Of a stretch of 64,000 bases of DNA, positions 8,174-17,353 are shown piece after piece. The notes under the pieces were generated by a model. It saw only the letters and a list, made by a program, of their open reading frames with translations, ran no database searches and had not been told where the DNA came from. The position numbers were made by a program, and so were the translations under genes. The first letter of the stretch is position 1; each line of letters opens with the position of its first letter. This stretch comes from Thermaurantimonas aggregans (GTDB lineage Bacteria; Bacteroidota; Bacteroidia; Flavobacteriales; Schleiferiaceae), in NCBI RefSeq assembly GCF_003851885.1, contig NZ_BHZE01000004.1, forward strand, positions 62,001 through 126,000, read 5' to 3'.

Positions 8174-9397
8174 ATGGTAGTTCCATCAAAGCCCTTAGAT
8201 GAAGAAGAACGCCTAGCCGAACTATATAAATACGAAATACTCGACACCAACCCTGAAGAAGACTTCGACCAGCTGGTCGAGTTAGCTTCTGCAATTTGCG
8301 AAGTACCCATCTCTCTTGTATCCCTCATCGATCGAGACCGCCAATGGTTCAAAGCTAAAAAAGGCCTCGACATCGACGAAACCTCTCGAGATGTAGCTTT
8401 CTGCGCGCACGCCATTTTGCAAGACGAAGTCTTTATCGTCGAAAATGCCCTTGAAGACATCCGGTTTTTTGACAATCCATACGTAGTAAACGATGGCATC
8501 CGCTTTTATGCAGGCATGCCTATTAAAACGCGTAACGGAAAAAACCTTGGTACCCTATGTGTGATCGATCACGAGCCTAAAATCCTGAGAACAAGTCAGA
8601 AACGAGCTCTCGAAATTCTTGGCCGACAAGTGGTAAACCTCATGGAACTCCGCCTTACGAACAATCGCCAGAAAGAACTCATCACCCTTTTAGACAAGCA
8701 AAAAGAAGAACTTAAAGCCCAAAACGAATTCAACTCCCGCCTTATTAAGCTCTTAGCGCACGACATCAAAAGCCCACTCACCTCCATTAAAGGTGGTCTT
8801 GACCTCATCCTCGATGGACACCTCCAGCCCAACGAAGCCACCCAAATCTTTAAAGACCTCTCCAATAGCATAGACTCTACCCTTCAAATGGTAAATGACA
8901 CACTGAGATGGGGATTGCTAAACATTCGCAAAGAACTCGTACTTGAACCTATCCACCTCCACACTATGATCGAAGAAATAAAAGACCTTTACAAATTTCT
9001 TCTGAAGTCTAAACACATTCTTTTCTTCAACAATGTACCAGAAGATTACATCTTGTATTCCGATCCTGAATCCGTGGAAATCATCTTGAGAAATTTCATT
9101 CAAAATTCTATAAAATATACGGAAAACGGCACCGTAAAGGTCAGCGTTAACGACAATGACAGTTTTCGTTGCATCAGTGTGACCGACACAGGCAAGGGGA
9201 TGACGCCCGCTCAACTTCAGGCTATCAATCATCAAATCGGCCAATTCCTCTCCACTCCAGGTACCCACGGCGAAAAGGGCACTGGCTTTGGCTTACGCAT
9301 GTGCCTCGATCTGGCAAAATCTATCGGCGCCAACATCTATGCCTCTTCAGAAGAGGGAAAAGGCACCCAATTCAAACTGATTTTCAAACAAGATTGA
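8174..9397 (+). CDS. GAF-domain sensor histidine kinase
   Basis: The 407-residue protein has no membrane segment, so it should sense a cytoplasmic signal. An N-terminal GAF domain (about 20-165) includes the 'CAHAIL' block with its conserved cysteine. A coiled linker follows, then a HisKA domain with 'LLAHDIKSPL' (phospho-acceptor His196). The HATPase domain has N box 'NFIQNSIKYT', G1 'DTGKGM' and G2 'GTGFGLRM'. This GAF architecture is common in Bacteroidota and cyanobacteria, and its ligand is generally unknown. There is no response regulator next to it. The copper ATPase gene starts 43 bp downstream and may be cotranscribed. Confidence 0.93.
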   Translation: MVVPSKPLDEEERLAELYKYEILDTNPEEDFDQLVELASAICEVPISLVSLIDRDRQWFKAKKGLDIDETSRDVAFCAHAILQDEVFIVENALEDIRFFDNPYVVNDGIRFYAGMPIKTRNGKNLGTLCVIDHEPKILRTSQKRALEILGRQVVNLMELRLTNNRQKELITLLDKQKEELKAQNEFNSRLIKLLAHDIKSPLTSIKGGLDLILDGHLQPNEATQIFKDLSNSIDSTLQMVNDTLRWGLLNIRKELVLEPIHLHTMIEEIKDLYKFLLKSKHILFFNNVPEDYILYSDPESVEIILRNFIQNSIKYTENGTVKVSVNDNDSFRCISVTDTGKGMTPAQLQAINHQIGQFLSTPGTHGEKGTGFGLRMCLDLAKSIGANIYASSEEGKGTQFKLIFKQD

Positions 9398-9439
9398 TTA
9401 ACAAGGTTTGAAAGTCCTTTACATTAATTTTTTAATTAG

Positions 9440-11623
9440 GTGAAAACAACAAAAAATACTTTTCCGGTACTCGATATGTCGTGTGCAGCATGTGCTGCCA
9501 CTGTCGAAAAAGAACTGCGCAATCAGCCAGGTGTAAAATCAGCTACTGTTTCATATGCCAGCGGCTGTGCAGTAGTAGAATTTGACGAAGAAAAAACCAA
9601 TCCCGACCAACTACGCATCGCCGTAAGGGCGCTTGGCTACGATATGGACACCGGCGAATACAACCGCCGAAAACATCGCGAAGCAGAACTTAAAGCCTAT
9701 AAAAATCTTCGCCAGCGCACTTTTGCGAGCCTCATCCTTGCAGCCCCAGTCATGGTCATTGCCATGATTTGGATGCACGATACATGGGCCAATTATGTCC
9801 TTTGGCCCCTCACAACTGGTGTCATCTGGTTTGGCCGTCGAATCTTCACCAATGCTTGGAAGATGACCCTAAGCCGCCAGTCAGGTATGGATACTCTCGT
9901 AGCCATCAGCACGGGTACAGCTTATGTGTTAAGCACTCTAGTCACATTTTTTCCTTCTCACTTCGCTGAATTTTTAGGACATCACACCTACTACGAACCG
10001 GCAGCTATGGTCATCGCCTTCGTGCTGCTCGGCAAGTATTTGGAAGAACGCTCTCGCCTTCGCGCCACTGATTTTCTCGACACTCTTACCTCCAACCTGC
10101 CCGAAACTGCCCTTCGCCTCACCGGCGAAACTTGGGAAGAAATTCCCGTACACCTTGTACAGCCTGGCGATGTGCTCATGGCCCGCATGGGCGACCGCAT
10201 TGCTGTGGATGGTCAAGTCACAGATGGTCAGGCTTGGATCGACGAAAGCATCCTCACCGGTGAATCACTACCCGTCTCAAAAAAGACAGGTGATCTTGTA
10301 TTCGCCGGCACTATCAATACTGATGGGATACTACAATATCGCGCTACTCAGACTGGCTCTGAATCTCGCTTTGCCAAAATCATTGCACTGGTCGAAGCTG
10401 CTCGCTCGTCCAAGCCATCAGTTCAGCGTCTTGCCGACCGCATTTCGGCCATTTTTGTCCCCATAGTATTGAGCATTACACTGCTCACTTTCTTAGGATG
10501 GTGGTTTTTTGGTGGTTCTGATGCTTTTTCCATTGCCCTCACTACTTCCTTAGCCGTGCTCGTTGTTGCTTGTCCTTGTGCCTTAGGGCTTGCCACGCCC
10601 ACGGCTATCGTAAATGCCATAGGCACTACTGCCAAATGGGGCATACTGGTTAAAAATGCTGAAACCTTTGAAATCGCCTCACGGGTATCACACATTTTTC
10701 TGGACAAAACAGGCACACTTACCTCTGGAACTCCAGCCATCGATACCATCTACTACCACACCGACGCTCCCAAAGATTTCATCCATTCCCTACTTCTAAG
10801 CATGGAATCGCGCTCTAATCATCCCCTGGCCAAAGCCATCGTTCAGCACTTAAGCAATAAAGTTCAGCTGCTCAACTTCGATGAGTGGACCTATCATCCC
10901 GGGCGAGGTATCGAATCCGTATACAACGGTCAGCGCTACTATCTGGGTAGTGAACAATGGATGAAAGAAATTTTAAACACTTCATCTTCAAATACTGACG
11001 CTCTTGCAGGCACGCACTTCTACCTGTTTACTAGTAGCGAGCGACTAGCCACCATTAGCTTTCACGACACCCTAAGACCACAAGCCGTTGAGGCTATTAA
11101 AGAGCTGAATGAGCTTAAAATAAATGTCGCTATCCTTTCAGGTGATGCAGACAAAGCTGTAGAATCCATAGCGCGTGATGCGGGTATATCTGAATTTCAC
11201 AGCCAATGCTCCCCAGAGCAAAAGCTCGAAGTCATCCATCAGAAGAAAGCCGAAGGCCACATTGTAGCCATGGCAGGCGACGGCATCAATGATGGAGCCG
11301 CTCTGGCTGCTGCTGACCTTGGCATCGCAATGGGTAGTGGAGCTCACCTGGCCATCGAATCGGCACAAATCGTCATCAAAAACGACTCCCCCCTGCTCAT
11401 AGCCCGAATGCTTCGCTTTGCACGTAGAGTGCGCTCCATTATCTATCAAAACCTCTTTTGGGCATTTATATACAACATCATCGCCATACCTATTGCTGCC
11501 GGCATCTTCTATCCTACTTATGGCATTTTGTTGCAGCCCCATTGGGCAGGTGCTGCTATGGCCTTCAGCAGCGTCAGTGTGGTAATGAGCAGTCTTAGAT
11601 TGAGATATCACAAACACATGTAA
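9440..11623 (+). CDS. copA: Copper-translocating P-type ATPase
   Basis: The 727-residue P1B-1 ATPase exports Cu(I) from the cytoplasm. One heavy-metal-associated domain carries 'MSCAACAAT' (Cys15 and Cys18). The transmembrane metal site is Cys378-Pro-Cys380 in 'VVACPCALGLATP', and the phosphorylated residue is Asp422 in DKTGT. The nucleotide-binding 'HPLA' and hinge 'GDGINDGAAL' are present, and the last helix has the 'MAFSSVSVVMSS' signature of copper pumps. The start is GTG, inferred from the HMA domain and the short gap to the histidine kinase. No CopZ chaperone or copper-sensing repressor is adjacent. Confidence 0.95.
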   Translation: MKTTKNTFPVLDMSCAACAATVEKELRNQPGVKSATVSYASGCAVVEFDEEKTNPDQLRIAVRALGYDMDTGEYNRRKHREAELKAYKNLRQRTFASLILAAPVMVIAMIWMHDTWANYVLWPLTTGVIWFGRRIFTNAWKMTLSRQSGMDTLVAISTGTAYVLSTLVTFFPSHFAEFLGHHTYYEPAAMVIAFVLLGKYLEERSRLRATDFLDTLTSNLPETALRLTGETWEEIPVHLVQPGDVLMARMGDRIAVDGQVTDGQAWIDESILTGESLPVSKKTGDLVFAGTINTDGILQYRATQTGSESRFAKIIALVEAARSSKPSVQRLADRISAIFVPIVLSITLLTFLGWWFFGGSDAFSIALTTSLAVLVVACPCALGLATPTAIVNAIGTTAKWGILVKNAETFEIASRVSHIFLDKTGTLTSGTPAIDTIYYHTDAPKDFIHSLLLSMESRSNHPLAKAIVQHLSNKVQLLNFDEWTYHPGRGIESVYNGQRYYLGSEQWMKEILNTSSSNTDALAGTHFYLFTSSERLATISFHDTLRPQAVEAIKELNELKINVAILSGDADKAVESIARDAGISEFHSQCSPEQKLEVIHQKKAEGHIVAMAGDGINDGAALAAADLGIAMGSGAHLAIESAQIVIKNDSPLLIARMLRFARRVRSIIYQNLFWAFIYNIIAIPIAAGIFYPTYGILLQPHWAGAAMAFSSVSVVMSSLRLRYHKHM

Positions 11624-11641
11624 GGCTTACACCCTGTAAAC

Positions 11642-11649
11642 TACCTTTG
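11642..11649 (+). promoter_or_regulatory. TAnnTTTG promoter core
   Basis: TACCTTTG is a perfect -7 box between copA and the pRiA4b-like gene. Its position favours the ATG at 11671 over the ones at 11647 (TTG) and 11662. Confidence 0.6.
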
Positions 11650-11670
11650 CCGTGTAATCACATGGCTTCA

Positions 11671-12210
11671 ATGGAAAACTTTACTTTTCTCGTAACTCTC
11701 GACGACGATAAATCAAACGTAATCCGCGAAATTGGCATCGAATCCAATAAAACTCTCGAAGACCTACACCATCTAATTGTACAAAGCTTTGGGCTTACTC
11801 CGGGAGAACTCGCTTCCTTCTATCGCACCAATGAAAAGTGGGAACAACTCGACGAAATTCCACTCGTGCCACTTGGCGAAGGCGAGAATGCGCCTCTCCC
11901 TATGAGCGAAATCAGTGTAGGAGCTTACTTCACCAACAACCAGCGCCTGCTCTATGTATATGATTTTTTGAATTTATGGACTTTCTACGTAGAGAAAAAA
12001 TCCCAGGGACCAGCCCTTCCCGTAGGCTTAATTCATAGTATAGGCGTGCTCCCTGCAGAAGCACCTGCCAGATTTTTTGAAAGCGAAACCGACCCACACC
12101 GCAAAAATTCCTTCGACGACGACTATCTCTTTTCCGACGCTGATGACGAATTCTTTGACGAAGAAGACTTCGGAGAAGGTTTTCACGAAATAGACCCTGA
12201 TGAATATTAA
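11671..12210 (+). CDS. Plasmid pRiA4b ORF-3-like family protein
   Basis: The 179-residue product (MENFTFLVTLDDDKSNVIRE) has the fold signature of the pRiA4b ORF-3 / IS1096 TnpR-like family: 'TLEDLHHLIVQSFGL', then 'MSEISVGAYF' and 'LLYVYDFLNLWTFYVE'. It ends in a very acidic tail (DDDYLFSDADDEFFDEEDFG). The family is widespread and often chromosomal, despite its mobile-element name, and has no settled biochemical role. No transposon ends are nearby, so the name should not be read as evidence for a mobile element. It is followed after 23 bp by lpdA and may share its transcript. Confidence 0.85.
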   Translation: MENFTFLVTLDDDKSNVIREIGIESNKTLEDLHHLIVQSFGLTPGELASFYRTNEKWEQLDEIPLVPLGEGENAPLPMSEISVGAYFTNNQRLLYVYDFLNLWTFYVEKKSQGPALPVGLIHSIGVLPAEAPARFFESETDPHRKNSFDDDYLFSDADDEFFDEEDFGEGFHEIDPDEY

Positions 12211-12233
12211 TCCCCTTAAATCCCTCTTTTACA

Positions 12234-13631
12234 ATGAATTCATACGACATCGCAATTATAGGCTCAGGCCCAGGCGGCTATGTTTGCGCCATCCGCGCTG
12301 CCCAACTTGGCTTTAAAACAGCCCTTATCGAAAAGTACAACTCCCTCGGCGGCACCTGCCTCAATGTAGGCTGCATCCCCTCAAAAGCCCTACTGGACTC
12401 ATCCGAGCACTACCACAATGCGCTCGAAAATTTCAAGGCTCACGGTATCGAAATCGATTCCCCCCGAGTAAATATGCCTCAAATGATTGAGCGCAAGCGC
12501 AAAGTCGTCGCCCAAACTGTGGACGGCATTCGCTTTCTGATGAAAAAAAATAAAATCGACGTTTATCATGGTGTAGGTTCCTTTGTCGATCCCCATACCA
12601 TCAAAATCACTGGCGAAAAAGAAGAAAACCTCACTGCCAAACACATCGTCATCGCCACCGGCAGCAAGCCATCTTCGCTGCCCTTTGTCAAAATCGACAA
12701 AGAGCGCATCATCACCAGCACCGAAGCCCTTGAGTTGCAAGAAGTACCCAAGCACCTGATTGTAATCGGTGGTGGGGTCATCGGCGTAGAGCTTGGCTCC
12801 GTGTACAAACGCCTCGGCGCCAAAGTAAGCGTAGTCGAATACCTCGACCGCATCATCCCCGCCTTCGACAGCGCACTGAGCAAAGAACTCTACAAAGTGC
12901 TCAAAAAGCAGGGAATGGACTTCTACCTATCCCACAAGGTTACCGCAGTGGAGCGAAAGGGCGATGAAGTCACTGTCACTGCCACAGCCCCTGACGGCAA
13001 AGAGGTACAACTCACCGGCGACTACTGCCTTATCAGCATCGGCCGTCGACCTTACACCGAAGGACTCAATCTCGAAGCAGCCGGCCTTAGTACCGACGAG
13101 CGCGGCCGCATTCCGGTAAACGATCATTTACAAACCGCCGTGCCACACATCTATGCCATTGGCGACGTGGTACGCGGAGCCATGCTCGCCCATAAGGCCG
13201 AAGAGGAAGGCGTATTTGTAGCTGAGTACATCGCCGGCCAAAAGCCCCACATCGACTACAATCTCATCCCAAACGTCGTTTACACATGGCCTGAAGTAGC
13301 CTCCGTAGGCCGCAGCGAAGAAGAACTCAAAGCCGCCGGCATCCCCTATCGCAGCGGCAGCTTCCCCATGCGCGCCCTCGGTCGTGCCCGCGCCAGTGGC
13401 GATATCGACGGCCTCGTCAAAATCCTCGCTCATGCCGAAACCGACGAAATCCTCGGTTTCCACGTCATCGGTGCCCGTGCAGCCGACCTCGTGGCCGAAG
13501 GTGTAGTAGCTATGGAATTCCGCGCTTCCGCCGAAGACCTCGCACGCATCTCACACGCCCACCCCACCTTTGCCGAAGCCATTAAAGAAGCCGCCCTCGA
13601 TGCCACCGGCAAGCGCGCCCTCCACATGTAA
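12234..13631 (+). CDS. lpdA: Dihydrolipoyl dehydrogenase (E3)
   Basis: The 465-residue flavoprotein reoxidises the lipoyl arms of 2-oxoacid dehydrogenase complexes and the glycine cleavage system, reducing NAD+. The FAD-binding motif 'GSGPGGYV' is at residues 10-17 and the redox disulfide is Cys42-Cys47 in 'GGTCLNVGCIPSKA'. The NAD-binding 'VIGGGVIGVELG', the second FAD motif 'IYAIGDV' and the C-terminal catalytic 'HAHPTFAEA' are all intact. It could serve the fused E1 enzyme encoded at 20.7-22.7 kb. An intrinsic terminator follows. Confidence 0.96.
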   Translation: MNSYDIAIIGSGPGGYVCAIRAAQLGFKTALIEKYNSLGGTCLNVGCIPSKALLDSSEHYHNALENFKAHGIEIDSPRVNMPQMIERKRKVVAQTVDGIRFLMKKNKIDVYHGVGSFVDPHTIKITGEKEENLTAKHIVIATGSKPSSLPFVKIDKERIITSTEALELQEVPKHLIVIGGGVIGVELGSVYKRLGAKVSVVEYLDRIIPAFDSALSKELYKVLKKQGMDFYLSHKVTAVERKGDEVTVTATAPDGKEVQLTGDYCLISIGRRPYTEGLNLEAAGLSTDERGRIPVNDHLQTAVPHIYAIGDVVRGAMLAHKAEEEGVFVAEYIAGQKPHIDYNLIPNVVYTWPEVASVGRSEEELKAAGIPYRSGSFPMRALGRARASGDIDGLVKILAHAETDEILGFHVIGARAADLVAEGVVAMEFRASAEDLARISHAHPTFAEAIKEAALDATGKRALHM

Positions 13632-13659
13632 TTTAAAGTGTCATATATTGATTCCTCCT

Positions 13660-13696
13660 TCCCGAGCGTTTTTCACGTTCGGGATTTTTTTTATTT
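13660..13696 (+). terminator. Intrinsic terminator after lpdA
   Basis: Stem TCCCGAGCG / CGTTCGGGA (9 bp with one G-T pair) with loop TTTTTCA, followed by a long T-rich run. Confidence 0.88.
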
Positions 13697-13703
13697 TTTT
13701 TAT

Positions 13704-13860
13704 TATTTGGGCGTGCCCCCCGGCACGGTGCTTTCAGCACCTTCGCCGGGGGTCGGTCCCTTCCGGGCTCGCTCTTCGCTCGGTGCTACGCTGCGCTGCG
13801 CACTGCCGGCTTCGCCGTCACCCTCCAGGCACCTCACGCGGCAGCAGCCTTCGGCCGCTT
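13704..13860 (+). repeat. Dispersed GC-rich GGGCGTG repeat, copy A
   Basis: It begins TATTTGGGCGTGCCCCCC and runs through nested hairpins: the CGGCACGGTGC / GCACC.. arms, then the 'GCTTCGC'/'GCTGCGC' inverted motifs. It ends near the cgGCAGCAGCCttcGGCCGC block. Copy B at 27390 shares the 12-mer 'tatttgggcgtg' and the same succession of palindromes. GC content is far above the flanking DNA. Frames that stay open through it are compositional. Confidence 0.7.
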
Positions 13861-13986
13861 TTAATTACTTTGACTAAAACCAGTTTTTGAAAGACTGATT
13901 TGCGCAGATTATGCTGCGAATTTTTGCCGATAAATTTTTACTCACCCCAAATCCCTCTTTGTTGCCAAAGGCAACAGAGATCCACA
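13861..13986. other. Short spacer between repeat elements
   Basis: No gene. It contains the phrase 'ccccaaatccctctttgttgccaaaggcaacagagatcc', whose inner part 'ttgttgcc aaa ggcaacag' is a hairpin. Confidence 0.4.
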
Positions 13987-14362
13987 GATCCCGACAAATC
14001 TCCCCTGAGCTTTCGTCGGTAGGGGCAGGGAGGGGTAATGAGCAAAAAAAAAGCCCTTAAAACATTTTCGCCCTACGACACAAGGCAGGCATTCCCCGCT
14101 GTGGGGCAAAGAAAGAAGCCGGCGAGGCCGCCATAAACACTAGCTATCAGGTACACACACGTCTGCCGGCCGACATTCCGGCTTCGCTGCAAAGAATGCC
14201 GGCCGTAGCTGTCGTGGCGAAAAGGTTTTAAGGCTTGACCTTTTTGGTTCCTTTTTGTGTCAAAACAAAAAGGAACGCCCGCGCGGCAGCGCATTCACAT
14301 AGTCGTAAACATTAAACCTAACCAAAACCCACACCCCTTCGAAACCCATTAGCGAGTCCTGC
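13987..14362. repeat. Large direct repeat, unit 1
   Basis: About 376 bp that recurs as unit 2 at a constant offset of 424 bp. It holds a perfect 12-bp hairpin at 14247-14276 (GTTCCTTTTTGT, loop of 6, ACAAAAAGGAAC). Palindromic GCCGGCC-type arms lie at about 14163-14215. A minus-strand frame of 73 codons (14073-14294) is open here but is closed by a TGA in unit 2, so it is probably not a gene. Confidence 0.85.
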
Positions 14363-14410
14363 AGGCAATAACTCCCCCCCCCAAATAAATCCAATGGAAG
14401 TAGAGCCGCA

Positions 14411-14786
14411 AATCCCGACAAATCTCCTCTGAGCTTTCGTCGGTAGGGGCAGGGAGGGGTAATGAGCAAAAAAAAAGCCCTTAAAACATTTTCGCCCTAC
14501 GACACAAGGCAGGCATTCCCCGCTGTGGGGCAAGGGAAGAAGCCGGCGAGGCCGCCATAAACATTAGCTATCAGGTACACACACGTCTGCCGGCCGACAT
14601 TCCGGCTTCGCTGCAAAGAATGCCGGCCGTAGCTGTCGTGGCGAAAAGGTTTTCAGGCTTGACCTTTTTGGTTCCTTTTTGTGTCAAGACAAAAAGGAAC
14701 GCCCGCGCGACAGCGCATTCACATAGTCCAAAACGATAAACCTACCCAAAACCCACACCCCTTCAACACCCATTAGCGAAATCTGC
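14411..14786. repeat. Large direct repeat, unit 2
   Basis: Near-identical to unit 1, with about a dozen substitutions seen by eye. The corresponding perfect hairpin is at 14671-14700 with only a loop change. The TTA of the unit 1 frame at 14229-14231 is TCA here (14653-14655), giving a minus-strand TGA. About 48 bp of unrelated sequence separates the units. The repeat ends just before the mnmE stop codon. Confidence 0.85.
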
Positions 14787-14802
14787 GGAGAAAAGGCTTC
14801 TC

Positions 14803-16170
14803 TTATTTCCCAATACAAAAATTCGCGAAAATGTACCCCAAAATATCGTCCGCTACTACCTGGCCGGTGATAGACCCCATGTGGTATAGCGCCTGCCTCA
14901 AATCAATAGCCACCAGCTCACCACTTAAACCCGAACGTAGGCCCCTTTCTGCTTCTTCAAGAGCAGTAATCGACTTCTTAAGCGCATCCAGATGGCGCAC
15001 ATTTGTGATGATTACCTGATTATCAATCCGCTTTTCGCGCAAAATCTCTTTTACAAGAGCCTTTTTCAGTACATCAATTCCGACTTTTTCTTTTGCTGAG
15101 ATGTAGAGAATGTCACCGTCTAAAAATTCAACATCTTGCACTAAATCAGCCTTATTTCCCACCTTTAGAATGGTCGCATCAGGAGCATGCTCTTTAATCA
15201 GTTCATACGTAGCATGCACTTCGCTTTGCGAACTCGCATGTACATCGAATACGTAAAGAATAATCCGTGCCTTCGAGGCGCGTTCCAATGCCTTTCGAAT
15301 ACCAATTTCTTCAATCTCATCCGATGTTTTTCGTAGCCCGGCAGTGTCAATGAAGCGAAATTGAATCCCATCAATGGTGATCACATCTTCGATCACATCG
15401 CGTGTAGTACCGGCTATGTGCGATACGATGGCTTTTTCTTCGCCTAAAAGTGCATTCAGTAAGGTTGATTTTCCAGCGTTTGGTGCACCGAGTATAGCCA
15501 CCGGCACACCGTTTTTTATAGCATTGCCAAGCGAAAAAGACTCGATTAGTGTGCGCAGCCGATGTTTAATCCGGTCCAGAAGTTCAAAAAAACGACTCCT
15601 GTCGGCAAATTCCACATCTTCTTCAGCAAAGTCGAGTTCCAGCTCCAGCAGACCGGTGAATTCAATCAGCTGTGTGCGCATCTCATCCAATTCGCGGCTG
15701 AAGTGTCCCTTGAGCTGGTGCATGGCTATTTGGTGGGCAGCCTTGCTCTCCGAGGCTATCAGGTCGGCTACAGCCTCAGCCTGGCCCAAATCTAGCTTGC
15801 CATTTCGAAATGCCCTTAGGGTAAACTCTCCCGGCTCGGCCAGTCGAGCACCGGCATCCAAACAGCTTTCCAGAGTACGATTTAGTATGTAAGGCGAGCC
15901 GTGACAGCTGATCTCCACCACATCTTCGCCGGTGTAGGAGTGCGGTTGCACAAAAAAGGAAATCAGCACCTCATCGATCAACTCCCTCTGATACCACCAT
16001 TCACCGTATCGAAGGGTATATCCTCTGACCAGTTTTGGCTCAAAGGAGCCTTTTGCAGGTCTAAAATACTGCTTTACAATCGAAAAAGCATCTTTTCCAG
16101 ATAATCGGATTACCCCAATGGCCCCCTGACCATAAGGAGTGGCTATGGCAGCTATGGTATCGGCAGTCAC
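14803..16170 (-). CDS. mnmE: tRNA uridine-5-carboxymethylaminomethyl modification GTPase MnmE
   Basis: With MnmG, this GTPase modifies wobble uridine 34 of several tRNAs. The 455-residue protein has the N-terminal folate-binding domain (starting TADTIAAIATPYGQGAIGVI), a helical domain, and an inserted G domain with P-loop 'GAPNAGKST', 'DTAGLR' and 'NKAD'. It ends with the essential C-terminal motif FCIGK. The start is GTG. The one at 16168-16170 forms a GTGA overlap with the holA stop and is preferred, though GTG at 16173 is also possible. It is translationally coupled to holA. Confidence 0.95.
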   Translation of the reverse strand: MTADTIAAIATPYGQGAIGVIRLSGKDAFSIVKQYFRPAKGSFEPKLVRGYTLRYGEWWYQRELIDEVLISFFVQPHSYTGEDVVEISCHGSPYILNRTLESCLDAGARLAEPGEFTLRAFRNGKLDLGQAEAVADLIASESKAAHQIAMHQLKGHFSRELDEMRTQLIEFTGLLELELDFAEEDVEFADRSRFFELLDRIKHRLRTLIESFSLGNAIKNGVPVAILGAPNAGKSTLLNALLGEEKAIVSHIAGTTRDVIEDVITIDGIQFRFIDTAGLRKTSDEIEEIGIRKALERASKARIILYVFDVHASSQSEVHATYELIKEHAPDATILKVGNKADLVQDVEFLDGDILYISAKEKVGIDVLKKALVKEILREKRIDNQVIITNVRHLDALKKSITALEEAERGLRSGLSGELVAIDLRQALYHMGSITGQVVADDILGYIFANFCIGK

Positions 16171-17180
16171 CACCAGTATTTGTGTGTAAGTCGGTAAATC
16201 AAGTCAAAAATCTCATCGAAGGCATCGGTCGAATGACTGTTTACTCCCTTTATGCGCGCATCGCATCGGGTGCAGTAGAGCAAGGCCATCTCACAATCTT
16301 CCAGCGAAAAGTTGCGCTTGTATCCCATCAAATTCTTCGCGACGTATGGGTGCAGTTTCAATACTTCAGCGGCCTGTTGTTCGGTTTGAATGTTGCCCAT
16401 GTACACAGCATAAAGCTGATAGAAGGAATTAAAAATGCCGGCCGCTATGGGAATAGCCGGATGCTGTTTCGGATTTTTCTTAAAAAAGTGCACGATTCGG
16501 GCTGCCTTTTCAAAATTTTTCTGCATCACGGCATTCGACAGCTCAAAGGCATTAAACTCCCGATTTACGCCAATCAGCTTTTCTACGTCTTCAGCCTTCA
16601 GCTGGAAGTTTTCTTTGCCGAAATACAACTGAATTTTTCGAACCTCATTGGCCAAAATCGACAGTTCGGTGCCCACCCCTTCGTAGATCATGTCGCACAC
16701 ATGCTTATCAGCCAGTATGCCATGACTTTTTAAATACTCTTGTATAAAGGCAGGCATTTGGTAGTCTTTAATTTTCGGAGAATAAAATTCGACAAACTTC
16801 TTTTTGGCTATTTGTACAATAGCCAATCGTCCATCGATTTTTTCACCTTTGGCACTTATTACCAATATCGCCTGCGGATTGGGATTTTCGAGATAGATTT
16901 TTAGCTGTTCGATGTTTGAAAGGTCTTGGGCTTCTTTTACGATCACTACCCGATACGGAGCACCAAATGGAAACTGCCTTGCCTCTTCAATTACACGTTG
17001 TACTGTAGTATCTGCGCCATACAACACTATTTGGTTAAAGTCTCGTTCATCTGTCTGAAGAATAGTGTGCTCAATAAAATGGGTGAGCTGATCAACGAAA
17101 TAAGGCTCTTCACCATGCAGGAGATAAAAATTAGAAAACTGCTGGTTTTGAATATCTTTTTTGATTTTTTCAAAATCCAT
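16167..17180 (-). CDS. holA: DNA polymerase III subunit delta
   Basis: The 337-residue protein has the delta-subunit plan: an N-terminal 'FYLLHGEEPYFVDQLTHFI' that corresponds to the degenerate P-loop region, a central AAA-like part with 'ILVISAKGEKIDGR', and a C-terminal helical collar domain. In the clamp loader, delta opens the beta clamp. A TAnnTTTG box (complement of 17202-17209) precedes the gene, and mnmE overlaps its end. Confidence 0.92.
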   Translation of the reverse strand: MDFEKIKKDIQNQQFSNFYLLHGEEPYFVDQLTHFIEHTILQTDERDFNQIVLYGADTTVQRVIEEARQFPFGAPYRVVIVKEAQDLSNIEQLKIYLENPNPQAILVISAKGEKIDGRLAIVQIAKKKFVEFYSPKIKDYQMPAFIQEYLKSHGILADKHVCDMIYEGVGTELSILANEVRKIQLYFGKENFQLKAEDVEKLIGVNREFNAFELSNAVMQKNFEKAARIVHFFKKNPKQHPAIPIAAGIFNSFYQLYAVYMGNIQTEQQAAEVLKLHPYVAKNLMGYKRNFSLEDCEMALLYCTRCDARIKGVNSHSTDAFDEIFDLIYRLTHKYWW

Positions 17181-17201
17181 CGGACGCTATAAAACAAAGC
17201 A

Positions 17202-17209
17202 CAAAAGTA
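17202..17209 (-). promoter_or_regulatory. TAnnTTTG promoter core of holA-mnmE
   Basis: The complement reads TACTTTTG, 21 bp before the holA ATG at 17180. Confidence 0.5.
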
Positions 17210-17305
17210 CATTCAAGCATGGGTTGGCATTTTTTGAAAGTAAACAATCGCCATTGCTAAGAGGCGATTCAATGTTGAAAATCACGAAAACAGATTATTA
17301 AGAGA

Positions 17306-17333
17306 TTGAAACTTGTGTGCAATGATATTTTTG
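17306..17333 (+). promoter_or_regulatory. Complete Bacteroidota-type promoter of the oxidoreductase operon
   Basis: TTG at 17306-17308 and TATTTTTG at 17326-17333 are separated by 17 bp. The start codon follows 20 bp later at 17354. Confidence 0.7.
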
Positions 17334-17353
17334 CCCGACACAATAGAAAAAAA

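Noticed and set aside
11138-11617. 159-codon frame on the minus strand inside copA
   Set aside because: It is antisense to conserved P-type ATPase sequence, which explains its openness.
11671-12210. Mobile-element interpretation of the pRiA4b ORF-3-like gene
   Set aside because: No inverted ends, target duplications or transposase are near it. The family is common on chromosomes.
14073-14294. Minus-strand frame of 73 codons in the first large repeat
   Set aside because: Its twin in the second repeat is closed by a stop (TGA at the complement of 14653-14655), and the peptide follows the hairpins, so it is unlikely to be a gene.
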